64,000 nucleotides of DNA from Chrysomallon squamiferum (lineage: Eukaryota; Mollusca; Gastropoda; Neomphalida; Peltospiridae): NCBI GenBank assembly GCA_012295275.1, contig CM022671.1:13188178-13252177 (forward strand), given 5' to 3'. Positions 25,667 to 37,083 of this stretch are shown one piece after another; the stretch's first letter is position 1; each line of letters begins with the position of its first letter. The notes beneath the pieces were generated by a model. The model was not told the origin of the DNA and ran no database searches. It was given only the letters and a program-made list of their open reading frames with translations. The position numbers were made by a program, and so were the translations under genes.

Positions 25667-27530
25667 CCCTAGAACAATGCTGGGCATTTTATGCCTTCCC
25701 CTCCCCCCCCCGGGCCACATACCACCCTTTGGTTGACTCTGACTGGCCCATGTAAGGTTAATTGGGAATTACAAAATAAACATATTTTCTAATTTCACCT
25801 TATGCATGAACTAATGTTGCATTGCTTTTATTTTGAAGGTGCTTTTTTATTCACAAACCAAAACATGTGCGTGATTGAATCATTGTCAGAAGCAGGTCGC
25901 AATATGAGTTTAACCCTCAGAAAGTCTGCTCATGCTAAAAAAAGAAAGGTAAATGCTGAATGCAGGGTTTTCAACAAAAAATGGACTGCTAAGTATTTAT
26001 TTACTGAAGTCAGAGGTAAAGCTGTGTGTTTAGTTTGCAGAGAGCTGATCACAGTGTTTAAGGATTACAATATGAGTCAGCATTATGAGACAAAACACGT
26101 GGGAAAAATACAAAAATTTGATTGATGCTGAAGGGCACGGATATCTGAAGCTTTGCTAGCTAAGCTACAAAAGCTTCAAGTCTTTTTTACCAAGCTTCAC
26201 ACATCCAGGGATGCAGCAACCAAGACTAGCTTTGTGATATCCCACAAAATTGCTAAAAACAGTAAGCCATTCTCAGAGGGGAGTTTGTCAAAGAGTGCTT
26301 ATGGACTCTGCAGAACTAACAGAAAAAAAAAGTAGCATTTGAGCAAGTCCCGCTTTCCAGCTGAACTGTGACGAGGTTGTCCAAATTGTATCGGGAAACA
26401 TGGTGGACTTTTGAAATGTATGCAAGATAAAGTGACTGAAATCGACACAAATCAGAAATTGGTGTTTTTGCATTGTATTATACATCAGCATGTGTTGTGC
26501 TAAAAATTAACCATGTTATTGATGTTGTAACTAAAATAGTAAACTTCATCAGGACACAAACATTGAATCACAGGCAGTTTTTTCCAATTTTGGAGGAGCA
26601 TGAGACTGAGCATAGTGACATTGGCTACCAGATTTTGCATTTGCTGTTGTGACTGCATTGATGAATGAACTGAACACCAAACTGCAAGGCAAGGGCCTTT
26701 TTGTTCTTAAAATGCGCAGCCTGGTGAAGGCTTTCATGAGAAAGATGCAGTTTCTATCAAGCCAACTGAGGAGACATGCTCAGAAGATGTTGGTTCTCTT
26801 TGGCTCTACCTACGTATGTGAACAAACATTCTCATTGATGAAGTTTCCAAATCCAGGTATATATCCTCTCTCACTGATGATCGTCCGTCAGCTTTACTTC
26901 ACATCTCCACCTCAGACATTCAACCTGACTTTGATGCACTTGTTAAAGCCCAACAGAGACTAGATTTCTCTCACTGAACAAGAAAAAAGAAATGAAAAAT
27001 ACCAAATGAGGTGATTAGACTACAAAGGTAGGCATGTAAAGGCATCAACTAGCAGTGAACTGGAACACTTTGTTTGCAGGCCTTTTTCTCAAAATCACAA
27101 TACAGTGACAACTGTTAATATAATATGTGGAGTACAAAGACTATTGTGATGTCTTTAGAAAGCTAAGAAACTCTTTCCAACTGTATATAAAGCTTAAAAT
27201 GTATTTTGGGGTGAATGTAACTGAAAATGATCACTAATATAATGAGTCACAAATGTTAAAAATGTTCACATTTTGTTTATCATTGTTTTGAGAAATTTGA
27301 TTGAATAAATAACCTTTTTTTGTAAGGCAACCTCACTTTTTCATTGTTTTATCATAACATACACTCTTACCAGTCTTGTCAGCTTGTCAAAACAATGCTA
27401 CTTACTGGTTTTTATAAAGAAATATAACTAATATTATGCAGAATTGAGTTAAGCTGTTTGGCCCAGTCCTTCGCAATATTTATGTTTCTCATGTGGCCCC
27501 ACGGGAAAAAATAATAGCCTATCCCTTCCC
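25667..27530 (+). mobile_element. hAT element, GTF2IRD2-like, internally deleted
   Basis: The left edge (CAATGCTGGGCATTTTATGC, then GGGCCACATAC) and the right edge (CTCATGTGGCCCC, then AATAATAGCCTATCCC) are imperfect inverted counterparts, giving about 1.86 kb. GGCCACATGAG-type subterminal motifs are common in hAT elements of this group. The + strand between them carries the transposase pieces described separately, with deletions in the catalytic core. An autonomous relative would be about 2.5-3 kb. A run of nine C bases (about 25690) sits in the left end. Confidence 0.75.
25802..26967 (+). pseudogene. hAT transposase pseudogene, GTF2IRD2/ZBED type
   Basis: The first frame (25802-26125) holds a BED-like zinc finger: AECRVFNKKWTAKYLFTEV, then CLVCRELI (C-x2-C) and HYETKHV (H-x4-H). 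A frame change and stop near 26126 follow. The next frame continues with FFTKLHTSRDAATKTSFVIS and HKIAKNSKPFSEGS. Around 26365-26630 scattered frames still give NHVIDVVTKIVNFIR, equivalent to HVIDVVTK-VNFIRA in GTF2IRD2-like proteins. A deletion then joins HSDIGYQ directly to the later MNELNTKLQGKG segment. The end is the dimerisation block LFGSTYVCEQTFSLM. Much of the catalytic core, with its acidic residues, is missing. In vertebrates a related transposase was fused into GTF2IRD2; here it is just a dead element. Confidence 0.85.
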
Positions 27531-28591
27531 TTGGAATTATGGAATGTGTGCAGTAGCTGTTCATGTATATATGGAATAGTTTCATGTACCATAGTCATTT
27601 CCAGTGGCAGTTTGCACATCAGTAGTTCCTGTGAACACTTTAAAGCTTGATTAGCTTTTTTTCACTATCCATGTGCTACAACAGCCATGTGTGCATTAAA
27701 GGCCAAATGTGAACTTGTAAGTTTCTTTCACCTCCAGTAATAAGATAATGGTTACCATCAGTTTCTGGCACTGGCTTGGCTAAAATGCTCACTGTGATGT
27801 TGTTTACTGGGTGAATGAGATCCAGGTCAAAATTACACCATTTATATGCATCTTGTCACCCTTAACCTTTAAGAAACAAATCTGCCATAAAGGCAACTGA
27901 ATGCTATTTAAACCTGGTTTTCTTTGTATGTATTATGGGTGAATTTTGGAATGGTGCCTTGCTGTCCATTAGATGTGCTAGACAGTTACAGATCAGTTGA
28001 AGATCGTTCACTTTACTAATGACTCATGTCCTGTGCATTGTCTGCTGATAAAACAGAATACAAATGCACTTGACAGCATTCTACTATGATTGATATTAGT
28101 TATTTAGGTAGCTGCACCATATAGGTCTCAGAGAGAGCACTTTCAAAAATCTGTATGTTTGGTTTCGTGATTTAATGTATATCTCAGAGATACTATTTTA
28201 CTTATAAACACACACATATAATTTACGTATGTTATTATACAAATTAGAATTGATACAAAAAATTGGGTGTGCTTGAGTGTGTGTGGCTGCACATGTGTAT
28301 GGTATTTTTACGCAAACACTGTATTTTACAAATTATAATGACATTGTAAAGTAATAGAAAGAGATGTATTCTACTGTAACTGTTTCTACTATATTATATG
28401 AATTTCAACAACAGTGATTTAAAGGTTATTAGATGTCATAACAAACAAAACTCTTGTTATTTCAACTGCTTTCTTGTACAGAGTTCTTGAATTTTTTTTA
28501 TCTATTTATTTATCTTTGTATGAGTTTTATATGTTCAAGAATGTTAATTTTGAAATTTATGTTAATAAAATACAAATATTGTATTTTTCAG
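27531..28591. other. intronic DNA before the 28592 exon
   Basis: No repeat or gene was recognised. From 27.6 to 28.1 kb it is less AT-rich than typical for the window, without an open frame of note. Confidence 0.5.
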
Positions 28592-28690
28592 GAGGTTAAT
28601 CTGCACAGATCAAGCAGTGATGCCAAACTGGGACTAACTTTATGTTATGGATCACTGGAAGATGAAGTCACAGATATATTTATTAGTGAG
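28592..28690 (+). CDS. PDZRN3/PDZRN4-like gene, exon with the ligand-binding loop of the second PDZ domain
   Basis: This exon of 99 bases (33 codons, phase 0 at both ends) follows a T-rich tract and CAG, and is followed by GAG-GTATGA. It reads EVNLHRSSSDAKLGLTLCYG and ends DIFISE. The LGLT at residues 13-16 is the carboxylate-binding loop, the GLGF position of PDZ domains, and LTLCY forms the second beta strand. PDZRN3 family members have the same lead-in (EV-L-R) and LGLT-CY loop, so I place this in the second PDZ domain. PDZ domains bind C-terminal tails of membrane proteins; in vertebrates PDZRN3 works at the neuromuscular junction and in Wnt signalling. A longer open frame runs upstream from 28454, but the acceptor and homology set the exon start here. 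Confidence 0.93.
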
Positions 28691-29939
28691 GTATGAAAAA
28701 TAATATATTCCCCCAAAATCATTATGACAGTAAAAAAAATAAATAATAATATGATAAAAATAAAAATTGAATATGCTGGTCATAGCATGATGCAATAACT
28801 AATTTTAATGACAGACACTTTAATATTTATTAAGTAAACCTCATACAAGCATGTACATAACTTTTTAAAAATCCTGGACATTCTATTTTCTTTCAATTCT
28901 TTCTTTGGATCATCTTTATATGCAGACTTTACAAAGTACAAAGCTTATGAGGGAGTACCATTTTGATATCCGAGAGATATTAATGCCCCTGAGTTTGGGT
29001 CTGAAACTCAGAATTGCAAATGAGAGAAATTAGTTTGTAGTAACACATCCATTACACTTAAGTGAAGAAATATCTTTAATGTAACACTAAATTAGACACC
29101 TGCTGATAAACATAGAGCCATCTTCTTTGAAGTGCTAAAAATAGAATAAGCTATAAATTTGACAGTAGTCCTCTCTTGAAGACAAATTTGTATGTCTTAT
29201 TTTTCATCAATCTAAGATGGATTTTTATTTAACATGAATATATTTTCATTATTAATATTTTTTTACTTCTAAAAGTGAATCAGATTCATTAAAAAGACGT
29301 AATTTACTTTTCCAAGTTTCTTCTTTTAAGTATTTCATTCAGTATATTAAATTGTTAAAAACTGATATTAGATTATTTGGGTCTTGCATTTTCTCTGTTA
29401 AACCTCATGTTAGCATTGCTGTTTCATATATCACAACATCCAAATATCTATCCATCCATGAACAATCTACTCATTCAGTCTATCAGATCCTTCCAGCTAT
29501 CTGTCAAAGATATATCCATTATCAACCTGTCTGTTCATTCATTCATCCAATATCAATCCATCCTGTATACATCCTTTTCTTATCAGTTATGATCATCTGT
29601 CAGCTTGTATAATCTATATATCGCTTATTTTGTCTCTGTTTCTCTGCCTTCCATTCACCTCACAAGAGATATTTGCACTTAACTCTTATCCATTAAGGTA
29701 AAGTTCTATCATTGTACCAATTTGCTATTACTTATCATGCACTGAATTAAATACATCTAACTAAACTCAAATGAGCTTTTGTATGTAATAAAGACTAATG
29801 TTAAATCAGTGTACACTAATAAAGTGGTACTTCAGCATGGTAATCTTGACTTCATTGGCCATTCAGTTATTTATTTCCAAATATGTATTTCACTATGAGA
29901 CTAGAAAGAACCAAACCAGCTGACTTGGTTAGTGCAGTA
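28691..29939. other. start of the 24.5 kb intron
   Basis: AT-rich. At 29440-29580 there is an imperfect ATCC/ATTC-rich stretch that produces overlapping open frames in two phases; these are repeat artefacts. Confidence 0.5.
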
Positions 29940-31203
29940 GGCTTACTCCCATCTGGCAGAATTCCCATTTCTTTGAAAGGCTAAATGTGGTTCAGTGGTC
30001 TTACTGACATGCATACCTTTACCTCAGTCATTATAATGAACTGTTCCAGATTATTTGGAAAGCAATTATTATTGTATAAATGCAGTAATATCTGGCTTAA
30101 CAATATCCTGCTTTAACGATCTTTTTTCTTTACAAATTATATAAATAGAAATTTAATAGTTAATTGCTTGAAATAAATGATACAAATGGATACAATGCAA
30201 TTTTTCAAGTCCATTTTCGTCCGTTTTTTGTTCATTCACGAGCTTCTCTCAGCTGTGTTGATCAGTTCACACGTCATACATGCATCTGATATTCTGATTT
30301 TCTTCTGTCTTCTGCTTCGATTTAGACTTAAACTCATTTGTAATTTACCCTTCCAATATCTCAAAACGAATAACAGTATACCAGCAAATGCTGATGATAA
30401 AAATAAACGGAAGACAATAACTTTAAAAACAAAATACATTATCTTAAATGACACCAAAACCCACAAAAATGAACCCACAATGAGTGGCATATAAATATTT
30501 TGTAATGTATTTGTATAAACTGATTTGTAAATGATTTACTATTTACTTAATATCTATAATCTATTAAATCACTTATGTCTAAACTGCCGTTTTATTTCTT
30601 CTTAATTCACCTTTTTATTTTTATTTTTTTGTCAAATTTCATCAGCGAGAAAGTAACCACTGCTTATAACCTTAATTCTATGTAAATTAGTCTCCTGCTT
30701 ACCTCACTTAACTATCAGAAATTTGGAACCAATTACATCTTTAATCTGAGGTATTATTGTAGTAAGGATATCGCTTATCGCATAAAGTTTGCAAATATGA
30801 CAGATATCAAAATAATCTATGTATCAAATGTAAATAATTAAAAAAGAAGGTATTCACCTAAAAGTATTCCCAATGATTTGGTCCTTTGTATAAACCTTTT
30901 CAGTCATAGCCAAAGTATTTGCAGGTCATAATATCTTTAATGTACCATACTATTAATATACTATGTCACATATATTGTATAATATGTGCTCAGTGTGAGC
31001 ATGTATGTGTGCATAACGTAAATATGCTGAGTAACATATATCTTGAACATGTTTAAGCTGAATATGGTTTAATTCGAACAGTTAATGATAAATGTAATTT
31101 TCACATATTCTGTTTACTGAATATAAAATACTCGTATGTAAAATAACTTACTTTAAAATTATATTGCTGAATAAAATTAGTTATTTATAATATTTTTGTG
31201 GCA
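29940..31203 (-). mobile_element. composite repeat family A, copy 2, truncated
   Basis: It begins GGCTTACTCCCATCTGGCAG, the reverse of the right end of copy 1. It then runs through the inner MITE (30083-30759) and the 0.4 kb block, and stops at ATAATATTTTTGT near 31200. The A-rich block, microsatellite and other end are missing. It shares the diagnostic variants TATCTGGCTTAACAA and CAATTTTTCAAGTCC with the copy at 56.9 kb, so these two form a subgroup. Confidence 0.85.
30083..30759 (-). mobile_element. inner MITE with pogo-like ends, copy 2
   Basis: Starts CAGTAATATCTGGC and ends GAGGTATTATTG, about 677 bases. On the - strand it holds an 84-codon open frame (30490-30236) with one strongly hydrophobic segment (VIVFRLFLSSAFAGILLFVL) followed by basic residues. 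Confidence 0.72.
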
Positions 31204-33688
31204 ATTTTGAACTTTTGAAGTTAGCCTGAAATCATGGAGATTGAATCAATATCACAGTATACCCTAGAATGAGGTCTCTGTGTCAAAAATGCAATTCACC
31301 TCTTAGTTTATTACAGTATGTGCATCTCAGATGAAATTTATAACGGGAATTGTTTCTAGCTAGTTTCATTTTTTGAGATCATGGCCCATAGTAACCTAAC
31401 CCTGTGGCCCAGTGAGCCATCACAGACCCTATTACATAAGTGTCTCCCACAAGAATGTTGTTGAAGGCAACCTATCAAACTCTATATTGTAATTGAGAGC
31501 AATAATGCCTCTATAAGCATCAACAGTTTTTCAGTTAATAAAGAAATTTGAGAAAAAAAGAAAAACAATTTGTAATTTTTGTCTTTAGTCTGCAATTGTA
31601 AACCAGTTGTATGTTATTTGCAGTAAGCTATGTTGTGCCTTAGATTATAACATGAAATATACATTTTCTGTATTACAATTCATATTAATTAATTGTTCTG
31701 ACTGATATTGCCAAATGAAAATAATTTAATTCTGGCAACTCCAAAACAGCACTTGTTATCAAAAACCAATAAGGAATTAAATTAGGTGTGATTACAATTA
31801 AATGACTTTACTTGTCATGTTCTTAAGAAATAATTGCAACAGAAATGTATTATTTCTTGAGTCAGTTAATATGAGGACCTATGAACCTATGAACATTCTC
31901 AAGAATTATCGAACTATCATATTTTGTTATGAAAATAAAACTTACTGGATGGATTACCAAGCAGTTGACTGGTACAGCCCTTTTATTCCAAACATTGAAC
32001 ATTTGTATTAATAATTTGATAAATCCGTTTTCATTCAAAAGATTTTTTTCTTTTAATTCTAGATATAGGCTGTATTTTTATCAATTGTGTATGTATTTCA
32101 GAGTGTTTAAGTTATGTTTATTTGAATTCTTAATAAAAATTCTATTTTTCAGAAGAAGAAGAAGAAAAAAGTTAATAATAATTAAAAAGATTATATTCTC
32201 TTTTGTATATTTAATTATCTCAAGTATAATGATGTCTTGAACCATGATTCCAAGTCTCTGCACATTCCAGATACAATTTACTCTATGTGTTTGTTTTTGT
32301 GTCTGTGTGTATCTCTCTAGCTGTTTACTTACCTATATATAGATCTATACTGTTGTCTCTCAATTTTACTAATACAAATAACAGATGAATAATAATAACA
32401 GTTATATGATAATGTAAAAACAGTACACAGAGAAACCCGATTCAAGAAATTGTATCACTTGCAACTTCTGGCCAATACTAAGGCTCTTTTTCTCACTTCT
32501 TCCTCTTGAAGCCATTGAAGCAGTTACTAGTAACAAGACTTTTTTAGTAATAACAATGATGAAACTACAGCGAACCTTTGGAGGAAATACTGTGCCACTC
32601 CACTACTCCAAGTGCCATCTAACAGACACTTTTGAGTTGTCAGTCTGGGATCTGGGAAATGGCATTATGTTCAACTATTTTGATTTTTCCAGGTTTGGTC
32701 CAGATTAACGGAAATCTGTGAAATCAAGAGTCAACAGTATACATATGTATACGGGATAGGAGGGCGGCCCACTATGTCCTTCTTTTTTTCTAGCCTCCCT
32801 TTATGCCAGAAATTCAGAAAATTCCCACTGTTATTTGCCTAAGTTCTCAATAAAACATGCCAATAATTATTATAATGTTGCCTCTGTTCTGTCTATAATT
32901 ATTGTTGTCTGCAAGCATCAATTTGTCAAGCATACAGCACTTTTTAGCACCAATAAACAAATACAAATGACATTTTTTAGCCCCATCAAATATTCATGAA
33001 AGTTTAACTATGACACCTTGTCAATTCTGCCCTTTTTCTACCTGTACCCTTTTCCTTTTTCAGTTGGGGGAAACACACACACACACACAAATATACTGAG
33101 TCGGAAGTTGGCAAGACACTTGAATAAATGTTTTTTTCTTTTTTGGTGAATCAATAGATTTTTGCAGTTTTCACTGTAGATGATTCTTTAGCTATTCTTT
33201 TATTGATTTCCACTCTTGATATTAAGTGATTTCTCTAAATGGGTGACTATTCATTCGCTAAGCTGTCTTGAAAACGTGGAAAATGGCAGATTTGCATAGT
33301 TTCCTTTCAAGCAATTTTGAGACAGTCCCTGACAAGCTACACATCACGTGAAAGCTTTCCATATATGAGCATCTATATGTTAATATCTGTGTTTTTCAGC
33401 TGTTTGGATTGCTTATACCACACACCCTATAATTTTCAGCAGTGTAAACTATTTTGGTCATATGGTAGTAATGACGAACTCATGCCCCTGGCTGTTGATG
33501 TCTTTGGTTCAGTTACAAGATCATTTAATAACCTATAAATACTGTGCATTGGTATTCCATTACATAAAAGTAAAAAAAAAAAAAATGTTGAGTTGATAGA
33601 ATATTAAATAGTATAAAAGAAAGCCATTAACTGTAAACCAAGGAATTATGATAATGTAGGTTCTTGTTTTGTCATAATGATGGTGGTA
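31204..33688. other. intronic DNA with one Tigger-like end
   Basis: AT-rich. A stretch at 32690-32745 (TTTGGTCCAGATTAACGG, then GAAATCAAGAGTCAACAGTA) looks like an inverted Tigger terminus ending at TA; no transposase was found beside it. A CA run lies at 33072-33089. The overlapping frames at 31802-32263 and 33317-33538 are unrecognised. Confidence 0.45.
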
Positions 33689-33785
33689 AATATAAGGTAA
33701 TGTAGGACAAATGTCCCCCACCAGGACAAAAGCACAGACAGACAAAAGCCCCTGAGTAAAAAATCAAGGTAGGACAGAAGCAACC

Positions 33786-33870
33786 TGTTATATCCATTTC
33801 TGGTTGCCACAAATAGTTTGATATGCTACAGGGCATTTCTGGCTGCCTTATGGTTGGTATAGACACATCA
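33786..33870 (+). repeat. probable eroded 5' LTR
   Basis: It starts TGTTATATCCATTTCTGG and ends near AGACACATCA. The matching stretch after the integrase starts at 35730. The pair differ by several substitutions and small insertions, so the insertion is old. Confidence 0.5.
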
Positions 33871-34063
33871 TTTTGGTGACGAGGATGGCCCCAATTTGGG
33901 TCAAATGGTAACAAGAACTGTCAGTTAGTAATGAAAGACACAAAAAGCCCCAGAAATAAATTTTAAAGCTTCACAAACAGCTGTGATTTTGATTGTGCAT
34001 GCCTCCAGTATGAGTAAATTGAAAATCTTTTTGTGGCTTTGTTGAGTCAAGTATTTCGGGAAA

Positions 34064-34255
34064 ATGGTGGGTGAAATCAGCAGAATTGATGTATTTGATG
34101 AAAATCTAGAGCTATGAGATGTAGGTAAAGAAAGACTTGATCAATATTTTATTGCGAGTAGTATAAAAGATGACATTAAAGTTCTAGCATTACTGAATTT
34201 AATCAGAGGAAGTATATATGGCATTTTGCTTGATTTGATAAAAAAAAAGCTTTAG
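34064..34255 (+). pseudogene. gag fragment of the Gypsy element
   Basis: A frame with one stop reads MVGEISRIDVFDENLEL, then ERLDQYFIASSI and IKVLALLNLIRG. This matches the start of Ty3/Gypsy capsid proteins, where a -WxxYxERLxQYFxAN- helix is followed by K--A-LL--IG. It ends abruptly and the RNase H remnant starts within about 15 bases, so the rest of gag, protease and reverse transcriptase were deleted. Confidence 0.7.
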
Positions 34256-34261
34256 GGTTGG

Positions 34262-34710
34262 TGTGGGATGTGAAGAAATTCTATTCATACCTATATGGAA
34301 AGACCTTTCACTTAGGTGACAGATCACCAAACATTGGTGTCCATTTTTCATCCAGAAAAAGGAATATTTGTAACAACATCAACTCATTTTTAGTGTTATG
34401 CACTTTACTTAGCTGGTTTTTTATATGACATTGAATACAAAAAACATGGCAATATGGATGGATTATCACATCTTCCCAATACATTGGCTCAAGAGGAAGA
34501 AAATATGCAGGAGTTTGAAAACATGCTGGTATCAAGCAAGGAGGTCAGAAATGCAACTGCCAAAAACACAGTGTTATTAAAACTATATGATACTGTAATG
34601 AGAGTTATCTGTTCATCAAGGTTGTCTGACATGGGGAATTCTTATTATTATTCCTCAGCACCTTCAAGCAAAAGTCTTGGAAGAATTAACTAAAGGACAA
34701 TAGTTATCTG
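34262..34710 (+). pseudogene. RNase H end of the Gypsy pol gene
   Basis: KKFYSYLYGKTF, then a frame change to a piece around FYDIEYKKHGNMDGLSHLP. The latter is the standard end of the Gypsy RNase H domain (YKKxxxHxNADGLSRLP in relatives). The + frame continues to 34693 with a variable tether towards the integrase. Several stops and frame shifts are present. Confidence 0.75.
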
Positions 34711-34714
34711 CAAG

Positions 34715-35550
34715 ATGAAAATATTGGCTCGAAGTTATGTTTGGTGGCCAGGTATTGATGATGAACTTGAAACCTTGACTAAGTGTTGTTCTGGTTGTCA
34801 ACAAAACAAACAGATGCTTTCAGAATTGCCTGTTCATCCATGGGAATGGACGCAACATGCATGGCAATATATGCATGCAGATTTCACAGGTCCATTCAAA
34901 GGATCCATGTTCTTGGTGGTAGTAGAACTTTTTCAAAATGGTGTGAGGTTATTCAAATGAAGTCAACAACCATTGAACAAACAATTGAGTTTCTTTGGTA
35001 CATATTTACAAGAAATGGCTTGCCAGAGCATTTTGTGTAGAACAATGGCCTACAGCTTGTTTCAGAAGAATTTGAACAGTTTATGAGCTACAGTGGCATC
35101 AGGCATACAGCATTTGCACCCTATCATCCAAGAACAAATGTCCTTTCAGAAGGATTTGTGCAGTCTCTGAAACAAACATTGTCTGCTTCAAGATCAATTA
35201 ACGGTTTGATTTTGACAAGACTGTCAAAATTCCTTTTAGCCTATTGAAGCACTCCACAAACAAGAACCAGTGAATCACCAGCAAAACTGTTCATGCGTCA
35301 TGAATTGAATATATGGTTGGATTTAGTCAAACCTAACACCTGGAAGGAAGTAGAATGGGTTCAAGAAAAAGTGTCTTCACTATTCAGAATTGCATTAGAG
35401 ATTTTGAAGAAGGATATTCTGTTGCAATTTGAGATTTTCACCGACAATCTAGATGGATTCTTGGAGTGACTGATTATATCAAAGACTAGTCCCATCTTGT
35501 ACAATGTGTGTAAGTTCCACCTGGTGTTGTATGTTATAGACATACTGATC
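34715..35550 (+). pseudogene. integrase of the Gypsy pol gene, inactive
   Basis: MKILARSYVWWPGIDDEL and the C-x2-C pair in CCSGCQQNK are the end of the H2C2 zinc-binding domain; the preceding His pair is not recognisable. MHADFTGPF gives the first catalytic Asp. After a frame shift near 34930 the core continues with MKSTTIEQ and NGLPEHFV. The expected SDNG then reads stop-NNG: the second catalytic Asp has become Asn next to a stop. FAPYHPRTNVLSEGFVQSLK follows with the third acidic residue (Glu). Further stops occur near 35246 and 35467. It cannot be functional. Confidence 0.85.
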
Positions 35551-35729
35551 AAATAAAAAGTGCTGATATTGCATTAAAGCCTGAAAAACAACATACCACA
35601 CTGGCAACCCAGAAGCGTTAATCTGACAATAACAACACAAAACATGGTAGATCCAGTATTAGTGAATGAGCAACCTCCTGCGGAAGAGCAGCTTTTGATG
35701 ATATTACACAAAAGCAGCCTGCAGAACCA

Positions 35730-35777
35730 TGTTATATGTTATATTAATTTCTGGCTGCCTTGTTGTTGGTGTAGACA
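35730..35777 (+). repeat. probable 3' LTR start
   Basis: TGTTATATGTTATATTAATT then TCTGGCTGCCTTGTTGTTGG matches the left repeat at 33786. The right boundary is unclear; related sequence may continue to about 35840. Confidence 0.45.
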
Positions 35778-36060
35778 TAATAATAATGACATGATTCTGC
35801 CTTTTTCAGCCAATAATTTGATGTGCAGCAGGGCAGTATGGCTAAGTAAGTGATAGAAATATCTCTGGATTTGGATGTAGCTTCCCAAAATTGATGTGAC
35901 TGTGCCATGGATACCAAGTTCATAGTCACATGTCAAGACAGCTGAATCTTATGTGGTTGAATGGGATTCTAGTAGCTGGATAAAAATGCATAGGCAGACA
36001 AATGCCCTCCAGTGAAAATACAAGACAGGTTAAAAGCCCCCGCATAGATAAAGCAAAGCA

Positions 36061-37083
36061 GTACAAAGTAGGTAGTATCAAAATATGGAGTTTATATAAT
36101 GAGGTACTTAGTCAAGCTTTAATAACTAACTTTAAAGATAATCCACATAATTAGCATATGACTGATATAGCATACCTTAGAAAATAAATTCTCTGATCAA
36201 AATATGATTATTATCAGTTATTTTGTAGTAATTATGTTGATCAAACATATTAAATTGATAATCATGCTATTCTTCTGATTTTTATAAAGATATGTAGTAT
36301 CTATGCTTTACTAAAGTGGTTGTTTGCAAAGTTGCTTTTTATGAATGAGGGAGTAGCTTTTAACTATCTAGATGCTGTGGTGAATGTTTCATAAACAAAC
36401 CATTAGAAGCTGTAGCAGAGGTGTTTAAATCCTAGTTCTGTTGCAAACACAAAGTCATGGCTCTAGTTAGATGGTTGTAGGAAAAATGTCACTAGAAAAA
36501 AATGGCAGCGGAAAAAAACGGTTTTCAAAGACTGGGGGGTCTATATCCCAGTTAAACCATTTGGATTCTTTTTAATAAAGATATTGTATTCAGTGCATTT
36601 TAAGTTTCCTACCTATACTCATTTACCATGCCATAATTCCTGTTAGAATTGATGGATCTTCTAACATGATATATTGTAAGAAAATGCTGCTCTTTCAAGT
36701 GATAGTAATACCTCTTTCTGAATTTTTATGAAACAAGACTCATTTTGTGTGAACTTTACATACATATTTATTTATACAGACTGACAAAAATGCATTTTGA
36801 TAGAGAGCATGGAAACAGGAATATTTTATGTTTTCTTTTGTATTTTCTAACATATTGAATTAATCAAAATTTCATAGTCATTTCATAATACTAGTTGTCT
36901 TTTAGCCTGTTTAATTATGCAGATCAAGGTTGGTATGTTGATATTCAGTACCAAGCAGTGTCACAATTGTCTTTTCTACAATTGTTCATATCACAGCCAC
37001 CATTTTGGTGTAGGCCTGTGACCCTTGGCTGTCTGGACTGCCATCACTGAAAGGATATCTTGTTGCATGGAAGTGATTTAAAT
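36061..37083. other. intronic DNA with a purine-rich repeated motif
   Basis: At 36478-36530 there is GTCACTAGAAAAAAATGGCA then GCGGAAAAAAACGG, a motif that also occurs at 42245-42303 and, on the other strand, at 59935-59985. GTCTATATCCCA lies just after it and again at 43082. The rest is plain AT-rich intron. Confidence 0.45.

Larger units (their letters stand above)
33689..36060 (+). mobile_element. Ty3/Gypsy LTR retrotransposon remnant
   Basis: Coding pieces of gag, RNase H and integrase occur in the correct order between two short related stretches, one at 33786-33870 and one at 35730-35777. Both begin TGTTATAT and contain ATTTCTGGCTGCCTT and GGTRTAGACA; I read them as eroded LTRs. TTTTGGTGACGAGGATGG directly after the left one is at the primer-binding position. 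GACAAA-GCCCC-type repeats lie outside both (33705-33760 and 35995-36045) and may belong to the target repeat or to outer LTR parts. Protease, reverse transcriptase and much of gag are missing, so it cannot move by itself. Confidence 0.72.

Noticed and set aside
28454-28591. Upstream extension of the PDZ exon frame
   Set aside because: Hydrophobic, T-rich translation of the polypyrimidine region; the acceptor at 28591 and family homology start the exon at 28592.
29352-29612. Two overlapping + frames with Ser/His/Ile/Pro-rich peptides
   Set aside because: Two phases of one ATCC/ATTC-rich stretch are open together, which marks a simple repeat.
34454-35040. Overlapping + frames as separate genes
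   Set aside because: They are consecutive broken pieces of one Gypsy pol gene.
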